A stretch of 64,000 nt of DNA from Gonatopus flavifemur (GCA_018340375.1 JAFFJZ010000042.1:1798001-1862000); one strand, 5' to 3'; numbered from the stretch's first letter, positions 46,926 to 58,946 are shown. The notes: generated by a model not told the origin, from the sequence alone. Numbers and translations: made by a program.

Positions 46926-47505
46926 CTAACGCCATCCGAATTTGCTCTTTGAATTTTGGAAATTTGAGTTTGAATTCGCAATCAACGATCCGAAAGCCCC
47001 TCCGTGCATGAAGTTCAGCATGATTATACGATTTTCAAAATTTCCCGTCACCACCTTGAATCTGACATTTTGAATTTTCAAAATCTGGTTCAGATTCGTA
47101 ATAGGCGACCTGAAAAATCCCTGACACGTGAATTTCAGCAAAATCCCCCAATTTCGAAAATTTTTCGCCGCCATCTTGAAACCGCCATCTTGAATTTTGC
47201 AAATCTGCGTTCAGATTCGTAATCAGCAACCTAAAAAATCCCCGACACGTAAGTTTCAGCGAAATCCCCCAAATTTCAAAATTTTCCACCGCCATATTGA
47301 ATCCGCCATTCTGAATTTCGGAAATCTGAGTTGAGATTCGTAATCAGCGATCCAAAAAATCCCCGACACGTGAATTTTAGCAAAATCCCCCAATTTCGAA
47401 AATTTTCCGCCGCCATCTTGAATCCGCCATCTTGAATTTCGCAAATCTGAGTCCAGATTCGTAATCAGCGACCTCAAAAACCTATATATACCAAGTTTCA
47501 TGAAA
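46926..47505. repeat. Tandem array, unit about 122 bp, five copies
   Basis: CCGCCATCTTGAATC-type anchors recur near 47044, 47166, 47285 and 47408, with CAAAATCCCCCAATTTCGAA and ATTCGTAATCAGCGACC in each unit. Open frames here are period artefacts. The block is bounded by AT-rich sequence; no terminal repeats were seen. Confidence 0.7.
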
Positions 47506-47638
47506 AACCGTTCATCTGAAAAACGTATGCCGCAGAGGGTTAAAAGATGATTTACATTCCATTTTTCTATTTTTGATCATTCATTTACCTCTATATCATA
47601 TTGGAATGTGCACTTTTCAAAAATGGTTGGCGGGTGAA

Positions 47639-47864
47639 AGTGAATGGCTATATCTTCGTCACTGGATATTTCGTCCGAATGTTGATGAAATTGATAATCA
47701 AGCGATTTTCAACAAATTGAGTATATTTGGTATAATCAAGGGATGTATTTGTAACTTTTTGTACCGGAAGTATTCATTATTTGTTAACAGGCGCTTGATT
47801 CATCAATGTTAAAATGCCCGGACGAAGTCATATTCAGTGACGAAAATATAGCCATTCACGTGAG
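47639..47864. repeat. Inverted repeat, probable MITE
   Basis: GTGAATGGCTATATCTTCGT near 47638 is matched by ACGAAAATATAGCCATTCAC near 47842, and TTTCGTCCG pairs with CGGACGAAG. This explains two overlapping protein-like frames here, which I therefore do not call genes. Confidence 0.5.
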
Positions 47865-47869
47865 TGGGA

Positions 47870-48811
47870 GAGAAAACTACCGTAAGTGGGCAGCTTCCTG
47901 CCTTCATTATACTATTGAACTGCAATTGCGACTATCCCGATGGATTCAATCCGTTCATACCTTATTCCATCAACTTAAGGGCATCTAAGCATCAGGAGAA
48001 TCGAGTGAAATTTTGCGCCAACTATTTTCATACATTACTTGATAAATTTGAATTAAAAATAAATAATAATGAAATGCATACCTTATATTGAACCCTGAAT
48101 ATAACCTTCAGTTCCCTTGTAGTTTGTAGATATTAGGAAACGAAATTATAAAGAATTTTCGACAGTTGAAGGTTATTCTCAAAATCTCCGTCTACTCACC
48201 GGAAAATCAGTAATGGACTGAGAGGGACATTTGGACTAATCTTGGTTGTGAGTTTTATCATTATGCTCTAAAAATTTCCATTGAACGCATAATTTATGAA
48301 GAGAAGTGGACGCAAGATTTGGCTCGCTTCGTCTGGTGCTTGAATGGCCTTACGAACACTCGCAAATAAATTACGATTGTGATCGTAATCGTAATATTTA
48401 GTCCTGCAATTTTTTAATCATATCATCGATTGGCGTGAATCATTCTCCAAATTCTCAAGTAGTTGAAATTGAATTTTTATCAAGGATTGACGAATTATGA
48501 CCGTTTTTTTACAATTCATTAAAGGTGAGAGGGAACATATCAAATCCATCCACAATACAGCACCATCACCGATAAGACTCTTTGCTTACATGTCGCACTA
48601 CATGGATTGGGGATCTATGGAACGTAGGGGCGATGCAGAAATATCCACCCTATTTTGATTGCGAACACTTCTCCGTCGTCTGTACGAGGCTCGTATATTA
48701 CCCTTACGCTCCACCCAGCGGTCTCGTTCATTCGCTTCCAATCCACGCATTGCGACGTGAAGACGTGTCGCATCGGTAGTAGCACTGTCAGGGAGAGCTG
48801 GAAAGAGATGA
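47870..48811. other. Interval without a supported gene
   Basis: AT-rich until about 48600, then GC-richer with several overlapping short frames on both strands (48655-48780). None shows a family signature. Confidence 0.25.
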
Positions 48812-48884
48812 CAGTCCAGCACCTGTATGAAGTTGACCCCCGAAGTGGACGAGAAAAATCTGTTTTTATGGCAAATTTTTTTTC

Positions 48885-50480
48885 GAACTTTGAAAAATCA
48901 TACAGAATTGCCCCTGCCTGGGACAACTTTTATACGAATGAATTATTGTTCGGGGACCTCTCAAGGATATTCCCTGCAAGTTCCACCGTTTTTACCTGCT
49001 TGGTTCGGAAGTTACAAGCCTTAGAATATATGAAAGTCAGAATTTTCGAACTTTGAAAAATCATGCAGAATTTCCCCTGACTGGGGCGACTTTTATATGG
49101 ATAAATTATTGTTCGGAGACTTCCCGAGGATATTCCCTGCGAGTTTCATCTTTTCTACCTCCTTGGCTCGGAAGTTATGAATGTTAGAATATATAAAAAT
49201 GAGCAATTTCGAAGTTTGAAAAATCATACAGAATTTTCCCTGACTGGGGCAACTTTCATAAAGGAAAATTATCGTTCAAGAACCTCCTCAGGATATTCCC
49301 TGCAAGTTTCATCGTTTGTAGCTCCTTGTTTTGGGAGTTATAAGCCTTAGAATATATGATTTTCAGAATTTTCGAACTTTAAAAAATCATACAGGATTGC
49401 CCCTGACTGGGGCAACTTTTATATGGGGAAATTGTTGTTCGGGGACCTCCCGAGGATATTCCCTGCAAGTTTCATCGTTTGTACTTCCTATGATTTTTCA
49501 AAGTTCGGAAATTCGCATCTTTCTATATTCTAAGGCTTATAACTTCCGAACCAAGGGGGTACAAACGATGAAACTTGCAGGGAATATCCTGGGGAGGTCC
49601 CCGAACAATAATTTATCCACATAAAAGTTGCCCCAATCAGTGGCAATTCTGTATGATTTTTCAAAGTTCGAAAATCCTGACTTTTGTATATTCTAAGGCT
49701 TATAACTTCCGAACCAAGGAGGTACAAACGATGGAACTCGCAGGAAATATTCTTGGGAGATCCCCGAACAATGATTCAACCACATAAAAGTTGCCCCAGT
49801 CAGGGGCAATTCTGTATGATTTTTCAAAGTTCGGAAATTCTCAGTTTATATATTCTAACATTCATAACTTCCAAACCAAGGAGGTACAAAAGATGAAACT
49901 TGCAGGGAATATCCTGGGGAGGTCCTTGGACGATAATTCTCCCATATGAAAGTTGCCCCAGTCAGGGGCAATCCTGTATAATTTTTCAAAATTCGGAAAT
50001 TCTCATCTTTTTATATTCTAAGGCTTATCACTTCCGAACCAAGGAGGTACAAACGATGAAACTCACAGGGAATATCCTGGGGAGGTCTCCGAATGATAAT
50101 TCACCCATATAACAGTTGCCCCAGTCAGGGGCAATTCTGTATGATTTTTCAAAGTCCAGAAATTCTTATTGTTATTCATTCTAAGGTTAATAACTTCCGA
50201 ACCGAGGAGGTACAAACGATGAAACTTGCAGGCAACATACTTGGGAGGTTTTTGAACAATAATTCATGCATTCAAAAGTCGCCCCAGTCAGGGGCAATTC
50301 TGTATGATCTTTCAAAGTCCGGAAATTCTCATTTTGATATATTCTAAGGTTCATAACTCCCGAACCAAGGAGGTACAAACGATGACACTTGCAGGGAATA
50401 TACTTAGGAGGTTCTTGAACAATAATTTATGCTTAGTAAAGCTGCCCCAGTCAGGGGCACTTCTGTATGATTGTTGCAAG
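48885..50480. repeat. Head-to-head arrays of a 163-bp unit
   Basis: The anchor GAACTTTGAAAAATCA occurs at 48885, 49048, 49211 and 49374 in one orientation. From about 49488 the inverse GATTTTTCAAAGTTC recurs near 49491, 49655, 49818, 49980, 50140, 50307 and 50469. Each unit also has CCCCTGACTGGGGCAACTTT and CTCCTTGGTTCGGAAGTTA. The orientation switch near 49485 has almost no spacer. All local open frames are period artefacts. Confidence 0.8.
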
Positions 50481-50626
50481 TTCGAAAAAGTTTTTTTCCC
50501 ATGTAAAATTAGTTTTTGGCTTGTCACTCCCCCCTCCTTGACTTTTCCGGAAAATCCTTTGTTGTACAATCATCTACGTTTCAAGACCTTTCAAATGAGC
50601 TATCATTCATTGGAATCGGTGAAAGT

Positions 50627-52063
50627 CAGTGTTGCCAGAAGGTTATAGACTCGCAGAGCTAGATGACGCAGCAGTCGGTGCTGTTCAGAGCTAAATTAGA
50701 ATTGGTGACAGTGCTAGATTTTTTTCGTTGTCGCCAAATGTTAGTGCTAAAAAAAACGCGGGAAAAATAGAGAATTTTGAATTTGTGAATTTTGCACATT
50801 TTGTTATATCAGGAATTTACATTCAGCAGGGTCAGAGTGTTTAGTGAGATACCTTGTATATTCATTTTTCCATTTTACATCTCCAAATACATGTTCAGGG
50901 ATATTTGATTCGATATTCAATGACCAAAATCATGTATCAATATATTGTAAACCAGGGTTGTAAATTAGTTAATTGAAGAAGCACCCAATTAACAATTAGA
51001 ATCTAATTCTTATTTGAAAGTTTCCTCAATCAAAAATTAAATTCAATTCTTAATTGAAGTCGTTTCCAATTATCAAATAAATGTAATTGCTTCAAAATCA
51101 AGCAATGATCGATTGATTTTCCTGATGCGCTCTTGTTTTTCTGTATTTGTTAATCAAGAAAGAACAAGAAAACATAAGAAAAATGGATCAACCATTGCTT
51201 GATTTTGAATCAATTAAATTGATTTGTCAAATGGAAATTACCTCCATTGAGAATCTAATTTAATTGTTTGTTGCAAAAAAATTTCAATTAAGAATTCAAT
51301 TTAATTTTTAATTGAGAAAAATTTCAATTGAAAATTAAATTTTTATTGTTCATTGAACGTCAATTCAAATGAGTTTTAATTGAATGACTTCCAACCCTGC
51401 TGTAAACTGGACTTTTTTCTAACAAACAAAAAACATAGATTCACACCCGTTCGAATTTCTCTCTCGCCATTTTGATTGGATAGACAAGGACACATTGACA
51501 CCCGTTTGTACCTCTCTCTCTATACGCGCGATTATATTGTTGCCCTCACTCCAGTATGTATATATAGAGCTCAACGATGGGAATAGAGTAGAATAGGTTA
51601 TCTTTTAACCAATTGAAAAATTCAGAGGAAATTTCCTAATTTTTGATTGGTGGAAAAATAAGCTCACCCACTCTATTCCCTCGGTGGCGGAAGCACCCAT
51701 ATATTGGAATGAGCGCAATGATAGAATTGCGTGGAAAGAGAGACACAAACAGATGTGAATGTATCTTTGTTTATTCAATCAGAATAACGGAAGAGAGAAT
51801 CCAGTGGACTGAATGCAGGTTTGTTCAATAGATAACGTTGTTTTTTTCTTCTAATATAGCGATATCCAGTTTAACCTGTATCAGTGGTCTTACATGAAAA
51901 GAAAGCAGTGAGCTCTATTACGGTGCTAGATATTGAAAAAATAGTGCTAGATATTTAATCTAAGTGCTATCCATAGTGCTAAGTGCTGTACTTGAAAATT
52001 CAGGGCTAGAAATGTTTTCATAGTGCTAAATCTAGCAACCGTGTTGCTGTTCTGGCAACACTG
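50627..52063. mobile_element. 1.44-kb non-autonomous hAT element
   Basis: CAGTGTTGCCAGAA at the left and TTCTGGCAACACTG at the right, flanked by perfect GTGAAAGT duplications (50619-50626 and 52064-52071). Interior words AGTGCTAGAT/AGTGCTAAAT recur near both ends. No transposase. It disrupts foldback element 2 and contains a second hAT insertion. Confidence 0.85.
50953..51399. mobile_element. 447-bp hAT MITE nested in the 1.44-kb hAT element
   Basis: CAGGGTTGTAAATTAG at the left and CTTCCAACCCTG at the right, flanked by TTGTAAAC and CTGTAAAC (7 of 8 identical). The interior is made of AATTAA and TTAATT words. Confidence 0.7.
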
Positions 52064-52237
52064 GTGAAAGTCAGGGGCAACCCATTTTTTTTAATTTCTG
52101 TAACTTTTTTATTTCTGAGGTACAAACGAAATTTTTTGTGGTACAATCAGGTACTAACAATGTTCTTCCGGATGCCATGAAAAAAAATTCTTCCGTCCAC
52201 TTCGGGGGCTAACTTCATACAGGTCAGTCCAGCACTT

Positions 52238-53354
52238 CCCTGGTAGACCATGGTCTATTCAAAATCAAAGTCGATTTCCCATCATTCTGCAGTCGTATGA
52301 TGGGGAAAACCGATGTTGTCCACATCTTTCATGTTCAATAATGACCCGTGAATCGAAATATTTAGCTGATATGAAGGAAAAAGTTGAGGAAATCATTTAA
52401 AAGTGTCATTTGTTCACGAAGATCTTTTCACGGTCTTTTGACGGTCTTTTCAGAATCAAAGTCGATTTCCCATCATTCCGCAGTCGTGTAATGGGAAACA
52501 CCGACGTTGTCCACATCTTTCATGTTCAATAATGACCCGTGAATCGGAATATTTAGCTGATATAAAGGAAAAAGTTGAGAAAATCATCTAAAAGTGTGAT
52601 TGTTTGTGAAGATCTTTTTCACGGTATTTTCACGGTCTTTTCAGCATCAAAGTCGATTCTTTATCATTCCGCACTCATGTAATGGGAAAAACCGACGTTG
52701 TCCACATCTTTCATGTTCAATAATGACCCGTGAATCGAAATATTTAGCTGATATAAAGGAAAAAGTTGAGACAATCCTTCAAAAGTGTGATTTTTCACGA
52801 AGATTTTTTCACGGTCTTTTCAGCATCAAAGTCGATTTTCTATCATTCCGCACTCGTGTAATGGGGAAAACCGACGTTGTCCACATCTTCCATGTTCAAT
52901 AATGACCTGTGAATCGAAATATTCCGCTGATATAAAGGGAAAAGTTGAGAAAATCATTTGAAAGTGTGATTATTCGCGAGAGTTTTTCAACGGCTCCAGA
53001 GGTTCTCCGCTCGACCTTTGTGTTCCGTCTATAGTTTGTGCTGTAGGCCTTCCAAGTCTCCTCCATTCTCTAACCGTTCTACCCCCACCCGAGAGCCACA
53101 CTACGCTCCGTCGCTGCTTTGTCGCATTGAATTTCTTCGATAAATTGAAGTTTTTTAAATCGTTAATTATTGCCTTTAATTACGGAATTTCGCAATCCCG
53201 TTTGTTGTGATCGCTAGATTGGACCTTCCACTTCATGAATCTCATTCTATTTTTCCTCCTACGTTCATTTTTCGCATTGATATTAAACTTTTTCTCAAGA
53301 TCTTTTCACGGTCTTTTGAGTGCACAATAAGATCATCACCTAGGTCTACCAGGG
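52238..53354. mobile_element. CCCTGG-family element with internal 180-191-bp array
   Basis: CCCTGGTAGACC at the left and GGTCTACCAGGG at the right, flanked by TT on both sides. Four units share CATCATTC, GTTGTCCACATCTTTCATGT and GACCCGTGAATCG (anchors 52281, 52472, 52663 and 52842), spaced 191, 191 and 179 bp. The remaining 350 bp at the right are unique and non-coding. It starts 13 bp after the right end of foldback element 2. Confidence 0.75.
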
Positions 53355-53397
53355 TTACAGCACTAGCTTTTCCTACAAGATATTCACCAGATCATCA

Positions 53398-53528
53398 GTG
53401 TTGCCAAATTCCGGGAAATTCCCCGAAATCCGGGAGTTCTCATCCATTTACGGGACTTTTTCCGGGCCCTTGCAAATTCCGGGATTTGTTCCGGTACATA
53501 GCAAAGTTCCGGGAATTTTCAGGTTGAT
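53398..53528. repeat. TTCCGGGA-rich hAT-end-like fragment
   Basis: CAGTGTTGCCAAATTCCGGG resembles a hAT terminus and is followed by many CCGGGA/TCCCGG words. No opposite end was found, so this is probably a solo or truncated end. Confidence 0.35.
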
Positions 53529-54125
53529 TTGAAAAAAAATTGAAGATTTCCAAAGTATTGATGACTTTGATAATTTTTTTCAGAATATGATTTGTTTTTC
53601 ATAGTAATATTGTGTTCTCTGTTTAGTGTTCACTAAACATCGATACTTGAGAAATCGGTTAACATCGATGTTTCTACGATGTCAAACGATGTAACATCGA
53701 TGTGAAGTTGTGTACTTTATCTTATTTTTGCCGAATGTTATTTCAGTGAAAAAAATATATGATTGAAGAGTTGATGGTGATTTTTTTTGAACTCACTAGG
53801 AGTTTGGTTGTCAAAAAAGTGAATGATGATGTTTGAATAGAATGATGTGGGATTCAAGATCGCATCATACTTATGATAGTTTCAAAATGTTTGTCAAAAA
53901 ATAAGCATGAGAGAAGAAATTATTCAATTATCTTCATACTGTAGTACTACGTTAAGGCTTTATCCCGATTCATAAAAGATAGTTCACGCATAAGAGATTA
54001 TGTAATTTGACGTAGGATTCTTTATGGATTTTCTAAGAAAATCCCAAAGAATTTTCCGAACTATTCTTGAGCTTTTTCGATAGATGGTTACTCAGAACTG
54101 AAATGTGAAATTTCATGAATCGCTG

Positions 54126-54332
54126 CACGGGAAAAAAGATTAGTTGAAATCACTATTTCACTTGTAAGCGCATATAGAACCATTTTTTTATAGTTAGACT
54201 AAAAAATTTATTCATTGACTCAACGAATTTTGAATAATTTATCCAAAAAATTGGTTAAATCAACAAAAAAAATAGTTATAAACGAAAAAAAATTCAAGTC
54301 AGATGGTTATTCCAACTGATTTTTTTTCCGTG
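54126..54332. mobile_element. MITE with CACGGGAAAAAA ends
   Basis: CACGGGAAAAAAGATTAGTT...AACTGATTTTTTTTCCGTG, nested in the 4.26-kb hAT element. AT-rich interior with TTAAATC words. Confidence 0.55.
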
Positions 54333-54535
54333 GGTGTTTATAATTTTTTCTGAATCTTTATTGAGGGAAATTTATCATCAAAGCTTTAAATAGTTATGAA
54401 ATCAGGATAGGCATCTGTTCTACGATTTGATATCGGAATTCATTTCAAATTTCCACTACAATTTTGAAAATATGTTCCACATCCCTCCACCAATATATTT
54501 TTCTCTCTGCTCCGTCACAGATTGTCCATGCCTTA

Positions 54536-54765
54536 CCCAGATAGCAAAAGAGTTCGAAAAGAGTTCTTTATTACCACATGGTATTCTTTATGAGCTACCG
54601 AGCACTCTGCCGGACAGCTTAGTTGGAAGAACACCTTCAGGTAACTCTGAGAAAAATTTCACACAAAGACTCTCAAAAGATATCTTTTAGTGTTCCACAA
54701 GACATCTCCTATAATGCTTCAAGATATATTTTAGGATATTCCGGAACAATTCTTCAGCATCTGGG
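54536..54765. mobile_element. MITE with CCCAGATAGCAAAAG ends
   Basis: CCCAGATAGCAAAAGAGTTC at the left and an eroded inverse ending AATTCTTCAGCATCTGGG. Interior AAGATATCTT palindromes as in the copies at 32985 and 58947. Nested in the 4.26-kb hAT element. Confidence 0.5.
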
Positions 54766-55178
54766 TGAGTGTATACAACACTATTCACAATATTGTGTGT
54801 CACAGATGGACATCGTTGAACACGTGAGTTCGATATTACAATACATTAGTAAAAATTATATCTGAATGAAAACAAGAAGACAAATATGAAGAATATATCT
54901 TATTGGAATTGAAATCGTTTATAGCAATAAAACGAAAATTCAAACTTTTAAAATCTGATGGATTAGTGTTATTTGTCTTCAGAAAAAAGCCACGGTAGTG
55001 CTACATGGTGGAGGGGGAGTTGAAAAGTTGCAAAAACAGAGCTACGTAGTTTATGGATGGCCTAAACGATTCAAAATCCGGCAACATGAAATTATCACTT
55101 TGAAATGAAAATTATTTTATTTGGTATCAATTTACAAATTTTTCCGTAAAAACAGGAGCATATTATATATTATTATAT

Positions 55179-57226
55179 TCAAATAATATTCAAATTTTCA
55201 GGTTTCAATCTGTTTCTTCGATCATTCATGATTTGACCTGCGCCAGACCAAACTCTTTCTGATGGAACCGATGACGCTGGTATGCATAAATATTTGTATG
55301 CAATCTTTTTGAGCGCCGGGACTGGAAGTTCTATCCAAAATGTAAAAGGATTCTCATCGAAAGGAATCAATGGATGTTGAATGAATTGATTAATTGTGAT
55401 TATAGCTTCGGCTTGCACCGAAGTACTACTGGCATTGGCCTTTCTTCGTTCAGTTACGTGTTGAAGTAAAGAGAATTTGTTCGGTAAATTTTCTTGATTA
55501 GTTTGCGTTCCATTCGAAGGATTGTAATTTTGGTTTTCCACACATTCCCGATTTATCTCGGCAGTGAGCTTAGATATCAGCAACTCTTTCGCAGCATTAC
55601 CTTGTTCTGAGGATTTGAATCCTGCGGCTTTCAAATGAGGATCTAACATTGTTGCAAGTTTGGTGGTTCCATTGGTTTTATATGAGAAAAGCCGATTCAC
55701 CACCTGACGTATCAACTCAGAAACCACTGCTTGGGCTCCTTCAGTTTGGACACTTGTTCGAAAATTACATAATTTCTCAAACAGTTCATTAATTGTGGGA
55801 ATGATAAGAGAAGCTGTACAATATTCATCTCCGGACGTTATTTTTGTGGCTTCTTCAAAGGGACGTAGCACCTCGCACAATTCGTCCAGAATCGTTAATT
55901 CATTTTGTGTAAGGATTGCTGGAGCATGAATCAATTCTGTCATCGCCAAGATAACAGAAGATTTAATTCTTAACAATCTTTGGACATAGTAGTAAGTACT
56001 GTTCCATCTTGTTCGGACGTCTTGAATCAATTTCAGTTCTTCAACCTTCAAACGACCCTACACTTCACGTAGTTTATCAGCGGCCACATTACTCGTTTTG
56101 TAATGGGTAACAATTGCTCTTGTTTTTCCTATCACTTCTGGAATTCCTCCGACTTTCAAGGCATCAGTGACGACGAGGTTGAGTGTGTGGTTGAAACAGG
56201 ATAATTGCCGGATTTTCATGAGTTTGCAACAAGCGAGGATATTACTACCGTTGTCCGTTACGATCGTCACAACTTTACCGACAAGATTCCACAGAGTCAA
56301 AATTTTTTCAATCGCCTAATATAAATGATACATGATTGTGTCAGTTTTCGAAGGATATTATTGAACGTAAGATCCTATTCATACCGATCCCAATACGATA
56401 ATTACAAGAAGAGGAGAGGGAAAGAAAAAAGAAAGATGATATTGATATCTAAATATTTTTTCTAAACAAATTCGTAGCATATTAGAAAAAAACCGCCAAG
56501 TACAAATGAAATTTCACTCAGTAAGTTCCCAATAAACATTTCATGTCTAAGAGATGTCGTTTAGACGCAAAATGCGTCTATAAGATATGTGTTGGACGCA
56601 AAATGTCTATTGGGTTTCTTTTCAGATCTTCACTATAAATCTTACATTTCTAATCGCATCTCCGGTATGACTTCCTCGAACTACGTCCGTACAGAGAACC
56701 GAAGATTGTAATTTGTTTTCGTGGATGAAGTGACAAGTAACTGTAATGAGTCCTTCATTGGCAGGAGAAGACCACATATCCGTTGATAAGGCAACAAATT
56801 GAGTAACATCAAGTTTAGCAGAAAGCGATTTGACCACTTCTGAATACACTTCGGGGATTATAGTTTTCGTCAAATGAGGATAACTTGGCACACAATATCT
56901 TGAATCGAAGAAGTTAACGAAAGTATTGAATTCCTTCGAATTTACAATATTAAAAGATTGAAAATCCGAGGCAATGAATTTGACCAACTTTCTATCCAGA
57001 TCCGCCTTCGTGAGGAATTCCGATCGTAAGGCGTTACAGAACTTGTGTTTGATATTGATATAGAAGATCGGGGTTTGGGTCTATGCTCCTCTCCAAAAGC
57101 TGCAATCGCTTCATTCGGATGCTTACTATACGCATGTTGGAAAAGATTAGATGTGTTCGAAGATGTTTTCTTGATTGCTCTGCAGATTTTACACAAAGCT
57201 AATCCTTGCCCTTGCTTTGCAAACAA
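55179..57226 (-). pseudogene. hAT transposase, BED finger type, two exons, two lesions
   Basis: A BED zinc finger (CKICRAIKK, then LFQHAYSKH) begins near 57226. An RNase-H-like core with FVALSTDMWSS and VVTIVTDNGSN follows, then CFNHTLNLVV, RTRWNSTYYYVQRLL, and the hAT C-terminal dimerisation block (LCIPASSVPSERVWSGAGQI, NRLKPENL). This is the ZBED-like order. A GT-AG intron, 56645-56316, joins in phase 0. A frame change lies near 57025-57035, between the finger and the core. TAG at 56055-56057 interrupts the core. Otherwise about 650 codons are preserved. The protein would bind the terminal repeats and make 8-bp staggered cuts, matching the duplication around this element. The ATG context at the 5' end is unclear. 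Confidence 0.85.
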
Positions 57227-58324
57227 AACCCATACTTGAGATGCTGGCCTGATGTGTTTGTTAAGGTTGGGGAATTCACAACAAGAAAGGTAACTCTGTG
57301 TGATTGTAAATAATAATTTGCAGTTTTATAGAAAGTAATAAACGTTAATGTATTTTATCAAAATGTCGTTATTTAGAAGAAATGTAATGAAAACATTTTA
57401 AAAAATTTAGACTTGTATTATATGCGTACATGATTGTTTGCTTATTCCTAAGAAATAGGTTAATTCAAATTTGTTCGATATGATTGAATAAACAAAATAA
57501 ATTATTGAAAATTTATTCATAAATCATTCAAATATTGAACAAAAATCCTCTATGATTCGCATTAGATATATCTGACCAATGGAATAACCTAATGTTAAAT
57601 GTAAATACTAACAAGAATTATGAACAGAGAATCCTTTTGAAAAAATATGTAATCCTCCAACGATAAAATCTTTCACATGAGATTGGCAACAGCTAAAATA
57701 TATTTCGATTTTTTAATCAAATTTGAACCTTGTATTCCCGATACACGGCTGACATGAAGTTCTTATTCGTAAAACAACGACCAATCGCGTCTCAGTAACA
57801 TCGATGTTTGCGGTGTTGAACATCGATACCAGTGGATCGAATGTTACATCGATGTGTCATCGATGTTTAGTGAACACTATCTCTGTTCATTCAAGGATAA
57901 CCATACAGATATGAGAATAGAGGAGGTGAGCGGACTGAAAATGTGTGATACTGAGTAACGTGTAGTAAAAAGAGAGAAATAGAGGAATGGACACAATCTT
58001 TGCTGATTGGATAATCTCTATCGCTCCCTCTTTCACTATGACGAGCGTTGATACCAGGGATGTTAAAATACACGATTCTAACGGTTTTTTACATTACATG
58101 TAGAAAAATGTAGAATACATCATGTGAATGACAACCTTATATGTAAAAAACGTAAAGTACTCGATTTTAGTTAGTAATTGACTTTATTGCTCATTCTCAG
58201 CAATACATAAACTTGATTACTCAATTTTCAAATCATTCAGGTTATGTGGCTTACAGGTTATGAATGGATAATACTTCTCGATTGATTGAACGCCTGTTAT
58301 CAATGTTTAATTATTGGTAGGCTA

Positions 58325-58412
58325 CCCACACAGCACAGGAGTTGAAGAAGAATTCTCAAAAATTCATAATGAATTCTTCGCGAACTCTTCCTAAACTGGT
58401 ATGCTGTATGGG
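58325..58412. mobile_element. 88-bp MITE of the CCCACACAGCAC family, TA duplication
   Basis: CCCACACAGCACAGGAGTTG...CTGGTATGCTGTATGGG, flanked by TA. The GAATTC-rich interior is as in the copy at 4631. Confidence 0.65.
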
Positions 58413-58438
58413 TACATTCTAATACTGTAGAAAAACGT

Positions 58439-58532
58439 CCCAGATTTCAGATAGCACAAGGATTCTTGAAGAGGTCTCAAAGAATACAATTTATTCATAA
58501 AGAACCCTTTAAGAATTCTTGTGCTATATGGG
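58439..58532. mobile_element. Second CCCACACAGCAC-family MITE, adjacent
   Basis: CCCAGATTTCAGATAGCACA...TTCTTGTGCTATATGGG. Only 27 bp from the preceding copy, so one may have inserted beside the other. Further GAATTCTT inverted sequence continues to about 58800. Confidence 0.5.
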
Positions 58533-58946
58533 ATAACACGAAGAATTCTTTTTGAAAAAAAAAGAATAGAATTCTTCAACTCTTTCCGAATCAATGAATT
58601 CATAAACAACTCTGGAAAAGGTCAATTTTTCGGACATTAACGAGTTCTTCGATAATATTGAAAGTATTGTTTGAGTACCCTCAAAGAACTTGTTAATGTC
58701 CCAAACATTGAACTCCTTCCGAGCTCTTTACGGATTCATTAGTTCGAAAAGAGTTCTTGAAGAATACTATTCTTATTTTTGGAAAAGAATTCTTCGTATG
58801 TTATCAGAGGTTTTCTTTCCTTCCTTCCGATAGATCCCTAATGCAAATTCATTGTTAATTGATTGGGAACATTTTCAAGTGGATGAATATGTGAGAAATA
58901 TTCTTTTGAACATATTCATGCACTTGAAAATGTTTCTAATCAATTA

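Larger units (their letters stand above)
48822..52224. mobile_element. Foldback element 2 with 10-bp target duplication, carrying nested hAT
   Basis: Left end CCTGTATGAAGTTGACCCCC and right end GGGGGCTAACTTCATACAGG form the outer inverted repeats. CAGTCCAGCA flanks both sides (48812-48821 and 52225-52234, with one extra T at the right junction). Inside are head-to-head tandem arrays (48885-50480). A 9-10-bp duplication and repeat-built arms suggest a Mutator/Foldback-like mechanism. The element is interrupted by a hAT insertion at 50627-52063. Confidence 0.75.
53624..57879 (-). mobile_element. Complete 4.26-kb hAT element with 8-bp duplication
   Basis: TAGTGTTCACTAAACATCGA at the left and TCGATGTTTAGTGAACACTA at the right are exact inverses, flanked by perfect TCTCTGTT duplications (53616-53623 and 57880-57887). 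Sub-terminal ACATCGATGT palindromes recur at both ends and may be transposase-binding sites. The transposase occupies 55179-57226 on the minus strand. Two MITEs (54126, 54536) have inserted into the non-coding half. Confidence 0.88.

Noticed and set aside
47573..48091. Protein-like frames around GESEWLYLRHWIF and VIFSDENIAIHVSG
   Set aside because: The two segments are the inverted arms of one repeat (47639-47864), so the open frames are structural.
48598..49056. Overlapping frames of 65-133 codons on both strands
   Set aside because: They mix a GC-richer stretch with the start of the 163-bp array; no motif or splice support.
53207..53527. 106-codon plus-strand frame
   Set aside because: It spans the end of a CCCTGG element and the TTCCGGGA-rich repeat, with no protein signature.
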